Source: Takakia lepidozioides (lineage: Eukaryota; Streptophyta; Takakiopsida; Takakiales; Takakiaceae). From it: DNA of 60,000 bases. The position numbers were made by a program, and so were the translations under genes. The stretch lies in the NCBI GenBank assembly GCA_030704615.1, contig CM060734.1:31762042-31822041 (forward strand), read 5' to 3'. Shown here one piece after another: positions 11,801-24,254 of this stretch. Within the stretch, counting starts at the first letter, position 1. Each line of letters starts with the position of its first letter. The notes under the pieces are model-generated. The model had not been told where the DNA came from. It saw only the letters and a program-made list of their open reading frames with translations, and did no database searches.

Positions 11801-12852
11801 CAATATGTGCGGCAATTGCAGCTCGTTGATGGGTATATCCCTGGTAGAACTCTCTTTCATACGAGCTTACAAGTTGGGGAGGCAATTAATAACCTATGGA
11901 AACAACCTCGAGTCTTATCCTTAATTTGGACACGGGCATATAAGCAGGCATACGCTGGTCATATACAAGACTGGAAGTATAGCTGTGCCTATGTATTGAG
12001 AGAGATAAGGAAGAGAGTGACTTGAAGAGCAGCTGCCGTTATAATGCAACAAAGCTAGCTGGAAAAAATCCCCTACAAAACACATGGCAGGCAGCGAATC
12101 CATTTTCTCTGCAGGCAGCGGTAATCTTGAAAAAAAGAGGACCGTAACATTCTAGTGGATGGTGGTGCCTTGGAATGTCTCTTGGGAATTCACAGTGATA
12201 AATAGTTTTGTGAAGAGTGTCGGAAAGTCAGTAGACTTAAAACAAAGTGTCGTGGTTGCTTTTCGAAAGCTTATGACTTAAATTAATGGAGACCAGCAAC
12301 TGTCCAATGTGGAGAAACACGCCATAACATCTGAGATGTGTTATGAGGATAGTAGTTATATGAGGATACCAAAACTCTCAAGCATCAACCTGCTGAGCTG
12401 CCCAACAATTAGTCCCCACAACAGGGCCAGGGCATTACGTACCTAGGCACAGCCTCGAGAGTGTTAAAGTTGGTGAACAGAGATGGAAGAACACCGTTCT
12501 AGATGTTCCTGAAGAGGGACGGTCACTCTGTGATCATGAGAATACCCCGGACAATCCATCAGAAAATGGATATTGTCTTCAGGCTGCCAGGAACTCTGTT
12601 AGTTGTAAACGCAAATAACGAATGGACTGGAGGAATCCCTTCGCATGCACACCAAGCGTGAGCCCACATGACTTAATACGGAAAACATGCGAACACTCTG
12701 TCTAGTAGCGCGGAGGGGAGCCTGCTGCCCACAAAAATGAGCACTCAATCTACGACCCATCGCCACTGCTGGACTGCGGTCACCAATACTTCACTACTGT
12801 GGCGCTGAAATTTTTCAAGTTTGCTTTGGATACTAGTAGTTTCCGGTCCATA

Positions 12853-13125
12853 CACAGGTGTAGAGACCCACACCTACTACCTATAGAAGAAATGGAAAGC
12901 AAGAACCTTTCTCCGAAGCACAGTTGTACTCGATCTAAAACAAGTTAGCATGAAGCTCGAAAAGCAGCAGCAGCTGCGCATATTGCAAAGAAAGGCCAAT
13001 ACCAAGTGCATGTAGAGAACCACACCTAATAAAAATAACAAAGGGAAAGAAAGAACCTTTCTCGAAAGCACATTCACTCGAGAAATAAGTTCGCATCAAG
13101 CTCCAAGCATAGTGCAAAGAGGGCA
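12853..13125. repeat. Tandem duplication, about 150-bp unit
   Basis: A unit beginning near GTAGAGACCCACACCT and continuing through AGAACCTTTCTCC to AGTTAGCATGAAGCTC recurs 150 bp later (AGAACCTTT at 12902 and again at 13052), with about 75-80 percent similarity by eye. Two copies are seen. Confidence 0.6.
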
Positions 13126-13360
13126 TCATCCATCATCACCACCTTCACCAACCCTCCGCTCTTCGCTGGTGCCAAACATCTGCATTGCCTAGCTAGCTTT
13201 TTGAACTCATACCGAACGTGCTGGTCGATAGCATGGACGGCTGACCTGCGCCTACCAGTGCGGGTAGGTCGAGGTAAGGCTCGGTCGTGGTCGTTGGTCA
13301 GATCACCTATGGAATGGCAATACGTCGAGTTAGGTGAAATTTGTGGTCTTCGCCGCCTGG

Positions 13361-14434
13361 TGGGAACTCTGGGGAACTTTTTTGAGAACATTTACGGGCA
13401 TTTACCCGGAAATGGATGGTCAAGATTTTATATAGGCTTTTGAGTGGCCACGATTTCGTCTCTCTCCTCCTTGTCTCTTGCCTAAGCCATCGAAGGCCAT
13501 GCGTCGATTTCGGTGAGGATACTTTAAGGTTTTTCAATTCGAAGATCTAATGTAGGAAGAGTCGGAAGAGGGATAAGGCGATGAGGCACGTTTCAGACTG
13601 AGGACTGGACAAAACGCCTCGTTAAAGTGTTTGTCCACCACTTCGTCCGCCTCAGAGATGCATGTTATCACTAATCACCGGACAAAGTGTTTGTCCATAA
13701 CCAGCAGTTTGAGACTATGTGTTGGACAAGATGACGGAGTGGACAAGACAGCCCCCCTAAGTCGCCACTGCACTTGAAGTTTCAAAGTTTCGCACCTTTC
13801 CAGGTGCTCTCATCAGTTTGAGAGGTGCAAATCTCGTCTACATAGACAGACCACCTTACATACGTAGATATCGAGGCTTTGAAACAAGTTCTACTTGCAA
13901 CGGTGGCACTCCAGATTTCTCTCTTCTGTGTGTTGGAATGAAGCTACTGGAACTCTACCATCCATCACCATAGTATGCTTACACCTAAAAACTGACTGTC
14001 GTTAGAGAAAGGGCCTTGAGAAATTAGAGAAAGAGGCTCAGTGTGTGGTTCTTTCCCGATTTGGTCTTCCGATTCCATAGTTGCACTTGCCGACAGTCTC
14101 GTAGGAAAGAAGATAGTGTAGGAGCTGACGGCCAGATCCACCAATTTCATTTAGAATTTAGGTTTCGGCCGCTGGATCAAAGTTGGGACCAACCCCTACC
14201 CTGGGCGCAACTCTCGCTTGCCTAGTCCGTTGAGTTCGAAAGTGTTGCTCGGCATTCTTGCCCAGTGGTCAAAACTATAAAAAACTTGGAGCGGCCAAGA
14301 CACGGAGCACACAAACAGACGCCATAGCTTTTGTCGGGTTGGTAAGTCTGAAACAAGCACAAGGAGGATGATGACCGTCCATTTCCGGGCAGCTGACCGC
14401 AATAGATCTCAAAAATGTTCCCCAAAGTTCCCAT
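13361..14434. repeat. Inverted repeat pair, arms about 62 bp, about 950 bp apart
   Basis: The segment 13361-13422 (TGGGAACTCTGGGGAAC ... CCCGGAAATGGATGGTC) reappears on the other strand at 14372-14434, with roughly 80 percent similarity by eye. No transposase frame lies between the arms. This could be a foldback element or two independent copies of one dispersed repeat. Confidence 0.5.
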
Positions 14435-15827
14435 AGCTACCACTGCGGTCGCAGGCCAAGGCCAAATCCACAGTTTTTACTTTTTACCTCACCCTAGTGT
14501 CCTTGTAGTCACGGTCTTGTTGCTTTTTCCACATTGAGCGGAGTCAACCGCACATTGTATATCACCGGCCGCATTGCACACCGGACTCGGTCCTGTTAGA
14601 CTGCGGTCCTTCTTCATCCAGGCCTCCCAAGTTGCGGGGGAAGCATCAGAAGGTCTTATTTCCTTTTGGTGGTGTGTGTGGTTCTTTGATTTACTCGTGA
14701 TCTGGTCTCCGTCGGCGTTGTGACTTCACATCAGGTTTGGTGACTTCTGTAACTCGCCGTTTCTCATTTGGCATCTCTTTCTTAGCATGCACAGTTTTCT
14801 GGTAATATCCTCTGTGATCGGAGTGTGTTAACCTGAAGGCTGAGTCTGTTTGTCTGTCTCTCGCACACACCTGATCGCGATTTGTTTCGAGATCCACATG
14901 AGTTTCAGCTGAAAATTAGTGCTATTGGCTCTGTTCTCCTCGACATTGTTACTCTACTTCTTCCTTTCATCTCTCAATCTTGTGGTATGTATTGGTGAGC
15001 TTATTATTTTTCAGATCAATAGTAGGCGTATATAGGATGGATTAAGTTGGACAGATCGCGTGCACTCGCTCATTTTGCATTAGCGTGCGCTCACTCCACT
15101 CTAGTCTCTTTCAAACTACTGGAGGGGTCATCATTTTGGTAGTGCCTGTTTCTGCCCCTTTCCTTCTCCGCTTGACACAAGCAATGGGCTGGCCACAAGG
15201 CTACAGGAGTTACCGTCGAGTTTTACATTCTGTCACTTGCCAGATTTTCTATGTTTTACACTTTCTTCAGACAATCAAACTGGTCGATGTTTCTTGGCAC
15301 TATCAATTTGTAGCGAGATCCCCTCTGGTTTTGAAATTTGTAACACATGAATAGGGACGGAAGTTGTCTATAGGCGTCCAGGGGTTGGACCAATGGGTCC
15401 CCCTGAGCCTATGTATTTAGTTTGTATTTCGAAAGTGAGACTGGTTGATGTTCTGGCAGATCTCATATGAAACACATTTTCATAAATTTTGTGGCAGCTA
15501 ATTGTCAGGATTTATTTTCTCTCTAACTTAAAGCTGGCAGATTGGCATTGTTGAGTCAGTCAGATCCATCAAAAGTTCTGCTAACTCTTTTAGAGATTAT
15601 TTGGAAAATGCTTTTATGCAAGATTTCCTTTCCTGGTCATATTCAGAAAGCTTAAGGGCTAGAGAATCAATTGAGCAGAAAGAAATCATCAATTTCCCTT
15701 GCAAATGCAAAGGTGCGCCTTGGCCCAGGAGAAGTTCTCTCCAAAACAGTGCTCTTTAAGACAGGTGTTTGGATTTAAATACTCATGTAGGTGTGTGTCC
15801 TTTGTAGGCAAACAGTAGCAGTAAAGT

Positions 15828-18800
15828 ATGGCAAGGAAAAAGGTTAGAGAGTATGACTCGAAGCGCATATTGAAGGAGCATCTGCATCGGCTAGCAGGCA
15901 TTGCTGTTGGTATCAAGTCTGCACAGGTCAATCTCACCCACTATCTCAGAAACTGACATATTAGCTGTTGAATGAAGCTGAGGACAGGGCTGTTCATCAG
16001 GAGGGGTTCGCTGCAGGTTTGATCTGATGATATGGTTGCATTGTGATTTTAGGAAGATTAATTGTTCGGGTTCTAAGCAACGTATACTGTTTGGGCAGTC
16101 TAGCAATATTTTTGAATGCAGGAAGACCTTTGGACAGTAGTTTGTGCTTTCCCAAAGATCAATGTACTGGGATCTTTTGATCCTTGATTCGCTTAGTTCT
16201 TTATTTACGGAAGTGGGGAGGGGGATGGATGTGGTTTTTTGTGTCCCAAACAAGGACACTGAAACTTGGACCCTTGCGGTGATGCAGGTAACACAGCAGA
16301 CAGACTTCAATGAGCTGGCAGATAAGGAGCCATGGCTTAATTCCACCCGGCTCGTGGTCAAGCCTGATATGTTGTTTGGCAAACGTGGCAAAAGTGGCTT
16401 AGTAAGTGCACTCATTCATATAAAATGTTTTCAGTAACCAAAACATCTGATCGAGTTGGAACTTGGTCATACAGTTGATGTGAAGGAAGCTGCAAGCTCC
16501 AAATTGTAACTGGCCGATTTGGAGAACCACTGGAAAGTGGTTGGATTTTGTTGATGGCAGATAATTTAACTGGGACTTCTCTTTCTGCATCAGGAGTGTG
16601 AATAATCTCAGAGGCAGCATTTCACCTCCAAATGGCACAGACTTTGGTCTTTGCTCTGCCAATTTTGGTGTGAGGATAGCAGAGGTGTTATGTGGAGCAG
16701 TAGATAATACGGCGGCTAGCACTGCCAAGTTCCTTTATGAAGTGATTGTCACTCAATTTGGTTATCTGCTGAGTTCTTTCTTTAAAGTCGCCGTGAAATG
16801 AGAGTGCAGGTGGCTCTCAACTTGGACTTGGCAGGCGTGGAAGCCTTTGTGAAGGAGCGACTAGGCAAGGAGGTAATTACAGTATGCCATCAATCTACAG
16901 ATTAAATGATCTCATACATTTTGGAATTGAATTTTGTGGACAAGATTTACTTTTCTAACATGGCCCCATGTGGTTCCTCAACAGTGGTCCCACTTTGTTC
17001 TCTGTCTCTATCGCTTAATGCCTCCTGTGGATGTCCTAATGATTCTTTCTTTCTTTCTCTCCCATTTATGTACATTAAGATAGTTCATTGACACTGTGAA
17101 CTAGTGTGATTCCAGGTTGAAATGGGAGGGACCAAAGGCCCAATCACAACGTTCATTGTGGAGCCCTTTGTACCCCATGAAGACGAGTATTATCTATCAA
17201 TTGTATCAGATCGTTTGGGGGCTGATGTAAGCTTCTCTGAATGTGGCGGAATTGATATTGAAGAGAACTGGGACAAGGTGAGCCCATGCTTGCCTTCTTT
17301 TTGTGTTCTAGAGGGGACTTTGTTTTGTACCATTCGTAAACCCTCCATTATGTTGGGTGCATCATTCTGGATGGCAACTGACATGGCAAGTTGATAATCT
17401 GGGATGATTCCCCCACACTGAAACAAATGCTAATGGCTGTGCCTTGTGGAGAACAGGTCAAGTCTGTGTTTTTGCCTGCAGATCAGGCTCTAACACCTGA
17501 ACTCTGTGCCCCATTGATCGCCACACTCCCTTTGGAGGTATGGTGCTCCACTTCTTCCAACCTGCATCTCTTGGAGGGAATAGCTAGGTTCTTTTCTGAT
17601 GTCCTCCTTCAATTGCTCACTTGATTGTGGTTGCTGAAGGTTGGCTGTGCTTGTATCAGAAGCTCAACATTCCACTAACTTTGTGGGCTTGTGTGCTCTG
17701 GTAGATTGCTCTTACCATGGTGTTGTTCTTGTAGCATTAGTTTTTCTCAATTGCAAAAGCCACTCAGAACTTGTTAAGTTCTGCGTCATGAGGGTGGTCA
17801 CTTTCTTGTACACTTGTGCTTGAAAGGGCCAGAGGCACCTATCAACTTTGCCTTCAAGTAATTTTTTCATATTCTCACATCAGGGGCTTGTTCTGCTCAG
17901 GTCCGCGGTAAAATTGAGGACTTCATTAAAGGTTCCTTCGCTGTTTTCCAAGGTGTACTCTCTTTTACCATGCTATATTGTGGCTTCCACAAAGATAGGC
18001 AGCAGCAATTGACTCCCTTCCTTTTGGCATGGCCTTGTAGCTCGTGTCACAAGCTTATTAAGTTTTTATTATGTGTTCACTGCACTGCAGATTTGGACTT
18101 CACCTTGCTGGAAATGAACCCTTTTACTCTAGTTGATGGGACCCCATTCCCTCTAGACATGCGCGGCGAGCTAGATGACACTGCTTTGTTCAAAAACTTT
18201 CAGAAGTATTCCTCCTCTCTCCTCTTTGTTGTCAATTAGCTTTGAAGTCCTGCTGAAATGCATCAGGCTCCAGTAAGCTTTGTATTCACTTTCTTTGGGT
18301 GAAACCAAGGATAACTCAGAAAATGCAATATTTTGAAAAGGTCACAACGAACCAGGTTAATGCAATCAGAGAAGCTGGACTCATCTGTGGACGTGGAAAA
18401 TGCAGGTGGGGCAATGTTGAGTTTCCATTGCCTTTTGGCAGAACCATGAGCCCTGCTGAGGAGTTAATACATGGCATGGATGAAAAGGTAGTTATTACGT
18501 TGGAAACATGGCAAGCTCTCATTTGGCGTATTGAGTTTTCCAGTTGGGGAGTCCTTATCTATTATGATATTGTGTTCTTGGCTGTAGACAGGGGCGTCCT
18601 TGAAGCTGACAATCTTGAACCCCAAGGGGCGCATTTGGACCATGGTCGCTGGGGGCGGTGCCAGCGTGATTTATGCTGACACGGTAAATAGAGCTCACAT
18701 GTATCTCATGTCCTGTGGTTCATGCAAAAATCCATGTTGGGTATGCTTTGGTCTGTGTAGGTCACATTTATGGGGTTCTCTGGCTGCTGTGAGACACAGC

Positions 18801-20008
18801 AAAGGAGGAGATAAAGTTAAACAGGAGAATGTACTCATGAGACGTTGGTTGCCGTAGCCTTCTGGCCCCGCACCCAGAAATAAACAGGAGAGAATGTACT
18901 CCTAAGACTTTGTTTGCTGTAGCCTTGTGGCCATTGACCTCACGCCCAGTTTGAGTGGAACACAAGGGACAGAAAGTACCTTTGTCGGGGGCTGGCGCCT
19001 GTAGTATGACTTACCTTGGGAATAGAAATAAACAGGAGAGACACAGAGAGAGAGAGAGAGAGAGAAGTGCGACAATTTGAACAAAGCTGGAGCCACCACA
19101 GGTACCACAGAAGACAAAAGCCAGGAAGAATTTCCAGAGTCCTCACTGGTCAGAAGAGCGTGACAGTAGTACTATTCAGTTACTCTTCCCTTGGTCCTAT
19201 AGGGCATTACTAATTGATCACGAGCAGTGAGCTTTCTCTTTTCATTTGACCTTGACATTAGGCTGGTCACTTTCCTACTTTTTTATTTCATGACATGCAG
19301 GTGGGGGATCTGGGCTATGCACATGAGCTTGGGAACTATGCTGAGTACAGTGGAGCCCCCAACGAGGAAGAGACTCTGCACTATGCCCGTGCTCTAATTG
19401 ATGTAAGCCCTATCTGTGTTTTTGGCAGGCTGTCTGTGTTTCATGGCTTTTCTTGCATTTCCTCCTTTGAGAACTTTCACTCAACTGTAGGCCACATTTA
19501 ACCTGCACTAACTCATTTCCCACCTGTACAACAACAATGCACGCCTGTATGACATGAACTTGAATTGTCATCAGTATCACTGTGTCTGATTTTTTAGGGT
19601 GTTGTTTTCCCCTCTGGATCCATTCTGAAATCTGTCGTTTGGAACCAGTGTGCAACTGCAAATCCGGATGGGCGTAGGAGAGCGCTAGTGGTGGGCGGCG
19701 GCATTGCCAACTTTACAGATGTTGCAGCCACCTTCAATGGCATTATCCGAGCATTGCGAGAAAAGGTAATTCACGGCCCATGAAAGATAAGTGACATCAT
19801 CATTCTCTTCCAGTGATCAACTAGGTTATCTTGTTTCCGATCATCTGATCTTGAAACACCTTAAATGACAGATGGTGTTGTTTATCTACAGGAATCACAA
19901 CTTAAAGCAGCAAGAGTGCAGATTTATGTCCGGAGGGGTGGTCCTAACTACCAAATGGGCCTTTCTAACATGCGTTCACTTGGTGACGAGATAGGTGTTC
20001 CGATTGAG
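15828..20008 (+). CDS. ACLA: ATP-citrate lyase subunit A (12 coding exons; last exon uncertain)
   Basis: Exons: 15828-15926, 16288-16401, 16810-16872, 17116-17277, 17457-17537, 17901-17952, 18091-18205, 18406-18487, 18588-18683, 19301-19402, 19649-19765, 19892-20008. All join in frame to 400 residues with no stop. Landmarks are the start [78 protein letters not shown] and [19 protein letters not shown]. With subunit B this makes the cytosolic enzyme that turns citrate, CoA and ATP into acetyl-CoA and oxaloacetate, feeding fatty-acid elongation, sterols and other cytosolic products; subunit A carries the ATP-grasp part. The usual last 20 or so residues (YGPEATMTGICKEA...) are not found in good form. 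A 5' UTR intron of about 14985-15807 is possible, from a GTATGT donor and a TTTGTAG acceptor. Confidence 0.93.
18829..18880 (-). mobile_element. SINE 3' tail copy, older neighbour
   Basis: On the minus strand this is the family 3' tail (a GGC-ACGGC-ACGTCTCATGAGTACATT pattern). It is flanked by the 11-bp repeat TAAACAGGAGA at 18818-18828 and 18881-18891. It sits in intron 9 of the ACLA gene, next to a second copy that used the same target sequence. Confidence 0.55.
18894..19023 (-). mobile_element. 5'-truncated SINE with perfect 18-bp target-site duplication
   Basis: A 130-bp insert in ACLA intron 9 is bounded by AGAAATAAACAGGAGAGA at 18876-18893 and again at 19024-19041. Minus-strand order is AAGGTAAGTCATACTAC, then CTCAAACTGGGCGTGAGG, ATGGCCACAAGGCTAC and AGGAGTACATTC, the same body and tail as the copies in SRP54 introns and at 49.5 kb. 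A (GA)n run follows the right-hand repeat. Confidence 0.75.
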
Positions 20009-20639
20009 GTACGACGGAAATTAATGATTCAAAGTGCTCTTGTTTTTGTGTCTAGTTCCTCTACGATGCACGATAGCGCAACCTTAGAAGTGCACGAACA
20101 GTGTAAGTGTCGGGGTTTTTCCCCCTAACTGAGCTCGCACTCGCAAAGAAAACACCCCCAAAAAACCAAATGGCCAACCGAGAGGATATTTATAAAGAGT
20201 GAGCTAAAACTATTCAGGCCATTATGGACACTTCACTATGTGCTTAGTGGTCACTGAATACTCTCTTCGCGGTCTTTCCTCATTTTACTAATGTGAAGAG
20301 GGGTCCATGGGCATTAGGTTTATGGGCCGGAGGCGAGTATGACCGGAATTTGCAAGACTGCCATTGACTACATCGGTGTGGCCGCTTAAACTCCCTACAC
20401 CAACACCGCGCTAGTAGACCAAAGGTGTCAATCCTGGAGAGATGGTAACTTGGTGTCTTCAACCTTTTATTGCTGGCATGGTTAGTAAATCATCATACAT
20501 GTGCTTCGGAAGTAATAATCTACAGGGCTGGTAGACAGCTTTACCAAAAGAATAGCTAATTCCCTGAGGTGTCAGATATGGAGTTGGTGCTAGGATTCTC
20601 ACCCTCCAGTAGCATCCATTGTTGTGTACAGAGATCGCC

Positions 20640-20748
20640 CCCCTAGGGTGCACTCTGCCTCCTAGTGAGTCACTAAGGCTCAGTCCTAGGGCTTGGCCTG
20701 CGGGGCGAGCCCTAGGGATTAACTAGGAGGCAGAATGCGCCCTAGAGG
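20640..20748. repeat. Foldback hairpin (MITE-like)
   Basis: The outer arms 20640-20666 and 20721-20748 are inverted copies (CACTCTGCCTCCTAGT against ACTAGGAGGCAGAATG). An inner pair, CCTAGGGCTT at 20685-20694 and GAGCCCTAGG at 20707-20716, continues the stem. The whole 109 bp can fold into one long hairpin with few mismatches. It lies in the presumed last intron or 3' flank of ACLA. Confidence 0.7.
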
Positions 20749-20782
20749 GTGCCTTCCCTTGGGTTAAGGATTTTGGAGTTAG

Positions 20783-20866
20783 ATTATGGGGCCTCTGCAG
20801 CCTCTGATTGGCTGCAGACCGGAATGCACCAGGGCAATCAATATTATGCTTTTAATTCTGTCTTAA
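20783..20866 (+). other. Candidate diverged last exon of ACLA
   Basis: After a possible acceptor GGAGTTAG (ending 20782) the phase-0 frame begins IMGP and runs 27 codons to TAA. It keeps the GP of the expected YGPEATMTG and a C-x-x-AI pattern of the expected CKEAIQY. The neighbouring frame reads DYGASAAS and then TGMHQGNQYY, keeping YG, TG and QY. Two frames each keeping part of one tail suggests small indels in an old exon. The match is short and could be chance. Confidence 0.3.
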
Positions 20867-22439
20867 TCTCCATTGAAGTGTTTGTCAAATATCATAAGAT
20901 GTACTCATGGATTGGGACTTTTGTTAATTTATCTTAAATGCAACATCACTGTGGGTCTGGGTTCTGTCACTGTCTCTCTACCTTGGGGCTGGGGCTCTGC
21001 CCCTGTAATGCCTCCATGGCTCAGAAAGGGAGTTTATTTCAAGGCTGGGGCTGGTGTTTCCTTTGGGGGCGGGTGGGGAAACCTCATAATAAATAAAGAG
21101 GGTCCCAAATTCTGGTGGGATTAATTCTGAAGGTCAGAAAAAGACTGAAGACTGGAGCAGCCCATGGGCTGGAAGAGAGGGGGTGTAGGATGGTTTATTA
21201 GTGAGGGCATGAGTCGAGCAGATCATGTTAGTAGGAAATATTATGAGGTGGTGGGTTGGTATCCTCCTAGAGTTTTCGAGAAGGGCTCACTCGCTACTGT
21301 TTAGGTGGGTGGAGGAGCTGACCAGGCCTCTCGTCAAAGCCGCCAGCAAGGCTTGATATGAAAGGCTATGCTCCGGAGGCTTCTCCCCAATCAATCTTTC
21401 CTATGCAAGCAAGGCCTCCTTTCAAAACGTAAATTGGAACAAGTTGAACCATCTGTAAGTTGATAGACAGCTCAAATAATAGCTCATTACAACAAACTCG
21501 CTATAACTCAATTTGAATATTATTATATTTGATAAATGGATATATGTTTAGCCACGTTTTTAAATGGCTTACATGGCATGTATACATATACTAATTTTCT
21601 TCAGATTTGTATTCACCTTCGAAACTCTGGCGACTACCAGTAATGAATTATGTAAATACCAGTCCTAAAATGGATTGCATTCAAGCAGGAACTGCAGGAC
21701 AGACCAGAACAACCCACGTTCAAGTTCGACATACCAAAACACACCACAGTTAGAGACAAACACTCGTGGGGGATTGAACCCCTAAAACTGCCCATTGCAG
21801 CATAAGTGACCTATACACACACATACACAAAACACACCACACAACAACAAGAAATTCCAGCTTAGGAGTAAGGATCCACATCACAACAAAGTAAACAGAA
21901 CTTGCCAAGATCATGGAAACAAAGAGGTTGTCAAAACTGAAAGTTCATTGCAAGGGTGATCATGTAGCCCACACTAAGAGGCTGATCGCTGAAAACATGC
22001 ACTACCAAAATAGTGAAAACCACCAAGTTTTTTGCTTTGCACCAGAACATAAACAGCAGAGACTAAGCATCAAAATTATAACGCGCACGAGCTGTTTTCC
22101 ACTGATCAATGCATCCGGCATAGGAAAAGGTTTCCAACGTATAAAACCGAGCAATGGCAAATGGATTGTGAATCTGTTGCACAACTTTGATTTCATGAAA
22201 GCGATGGTGCTAAAGCATCCTTGTCTTCAACACTCCCCAACACCTGCACCATTGCAATCTCTGCCAATTTAAGATACTCCGGAAAACTATTAACCAAGAC
22301 CCTCGAAGCAGTCAGAGTTCGCCATATGCATGCGAGTCAAGGGATTGGTGTCGAAAGATGGGGCCATGGCTGCAGCTGCATTATTCTTTATTGTGAGCTT
22401 AAACATGCATTGTTGCGAGTCCAAGGATGTGGAGCAAAT
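20867..22439. other. Intergenic, no gene recognised
   Basis: No coding region or RNA gene can be supported. A minus-strand GGTTCAATCC (plus strand 21771-21780) looks like a tRNA B box, but no A box lies at the right spacing. Confidence 0.4.
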
Positions 22440-23896
22440 TAACACCTCAGGGACGTCCACTTCTTTTCCCCACCCCTATTGTTCTGGGATAGCAATAAGC
22501 ACCTTTGATGACATTCATGTACTGCTTGCTAAAAGTTTCTTCACGATTTGGCTGCAGCCAATATTGTGGGTAGACAATCCCTAGTGCCTCCATGATGCCT
22601 TGGGTTGGAAAGTGGGTCTCCATCTCCCAAACCAAAGCCTTTGCAACCCATGAACTCCCGCAGACCACCCCATCAGTCACACACTTTCCTATTATAAAAC
22701 ATCAAAACTATAGCTTATGAATACAATACATGAATTGCAGTTTTTCCTATCAGAAAAATAAATCAGGTCAAGAATCAAAGGATTACCTGCACACTCCTCC
22801 TTTACCAAATCCACGACTTGTGATAAAACATCTTCAGTCACAAAGGAAGAGACACCACTTGATAGGTTACGATGCAATGCCCACAGGTGTTGTCCATTGA
22901 TCTCAAAGACCAAATGTTGGACTCGAGTGTTCATGTGTGTTATCCAGCGCATGTAAATAGAGTCATGATTGCACTCTAGCAATATTCTGAATGCCCAAAA
23001 GACATAAGATTTGAATTTCAAGGTCTCGTCACAATACAAGGAATACACATCATTTTGACATACCTTTATGGCAGCCACAAAGTCGCATACAAAAACATCT
23101 CTCATCTATGCGGACTTTATGAGAGCATGGACATACTCGAGCAAATGAGAATTCAAACCAAACCAAGCACGATCTGCAAGTCAAACAAGTGTTCATAGTT
23201 AACCTTGGTTTGGGGGTTGGTGGGACTATCAATGGCCAATTTCACTAGAAGAGTTCGGTATTTTGCCATCACTCGTTTGGCGGGACTTTATATATATATA
23301 AATATGCAACTACTCTTCACATTATGGAGAATTGTTCTCCTTTGTTTCCATGATCTTAGCAAGTTTTGTGAACTCCAAGTATTCCCTAGGACTGTGAGCA
23401 AAGTAGGTATACAGAGCATGTAGAAGATCTTACAATCTGCCTACAATACTTAGGTCTGTAGAAAGGGTTTGCACAACCAAGATTGGTACGGGTGGGCCAT
23501 ACTATGCACCCCTAAGGAGTGGGGTGCCCAATTATCATGAATTGGTCAAGTGATCCCATTTCGAGTGCCTTGAAACAGTGCATTAACACAGTCTACACCA
23601 ATGCAATGGATAGATTCTTGTGGGAGGGCACCCTTCCCTCATGAGTACTTCCATTATAACTCTGGTCAAGGTATCAGACCCTGCCCCTTTTATAATTCAC
23701 TCTAGCTGTGAAATTAGAAATAAGGATCCTTATCCAATTTTGGACTACATAAGCTGTGTGAACCGATAGCCAAGATTGTATATCCAGTAGTCACCTGATC
23801 ATCATATGCCAAAGCCAAATAGTTAACAGCTGCCAACACAACCTCCCTAGTTGCCTCCAGCACATATTGCACAACATGCAATATGTGATTAGCCAT
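22440..23896 (-). pseudogene. hAT/DUF4371-like transposase remnant
   Basis: Three minus-strand blocks read like one degraded transposase. Block 1 (about 23896-23714) has VLEATREVVLAAVNYLALAYDD-VTT, like the region with the conserved S-x-D-E-V-T/S-T of hAT-related proteins. Block 2 (about 23105-22787) has VFWAFRILLECNHDSIYMRW and EINGQHLWALHR. Block 3 (about 22688-22450) has WVAKALVWEMETHFPTQ and ALGIVYPQYWLQP. Blocks 2 and 3 join in frame across a 98-bp GT-AG intron (22689-22786). No full open frame or terminal repeats were found. The family name rests on remembered resemblance and is tentative; that it is a mobile-element protein is more likely than the exact superfamily. Confidence 0.45.
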
Positions 23897-24254
23897 AGTC
23901 CACCGAGAGTTATCGGACCAATGTTTCTATAGATCTCCACGAAATATGCAAGGCTTACTAAATATATGCATGGATCCTCAGTCATGGATCTACCTTGTCA
24001 ACTTGAATGTGGAAAACAGTGGCAAATTGCACTAATTTTTTTTATTTTTTTTCCTCAACGACCACTACATTGGCCATCATCATTTGCATAGCAGCCGCCC
24101 TACCCAAATTCTCTAAGGTAGATTTTAGTGTAGTAGAGTACCAGCACATACTCTAAGGCCTAGCACAAGCACTAGGGCGTAGAAGAGAGGTGGCCAAATT
24201 GTGAACGGACAAGAAATCTATTTCAAGAAGGGCTCGTTGGGTTCTGTAGGACTC

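Larger units (their letters stand above)
8864..14984. other. Gene-poor intergenic region
   Basis: The 5' flank of the minus-strand PADRE gene is followed by about 5 kb in which I recognise no gene. It holds a short GA run near 9445-9460, a 150-bp tandem duplication at 12.85-13.13 kb and a pair of inverted copies at 13.36 and 14.37 kb. The 152-codon frame at 10108-10566 has no known motif and overlaps opposite-strand frames of similar length, so I do not call it. Confidence 0.4.

Noticed and set aside
21364-21425. YAPEAS reading, as a last exon for ATP-citrate lyase A
   Set aside because: Only five residues resemble YGPEAT, the following residues do not match, and the acceptor and phase are wrong.
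21764-21810. Minus-strand tRNA-like T arm (GGTTCAATCC)
   Set aside because: No A box at the normal spacing and no cloverleaf; not called as tRNA or SINE.
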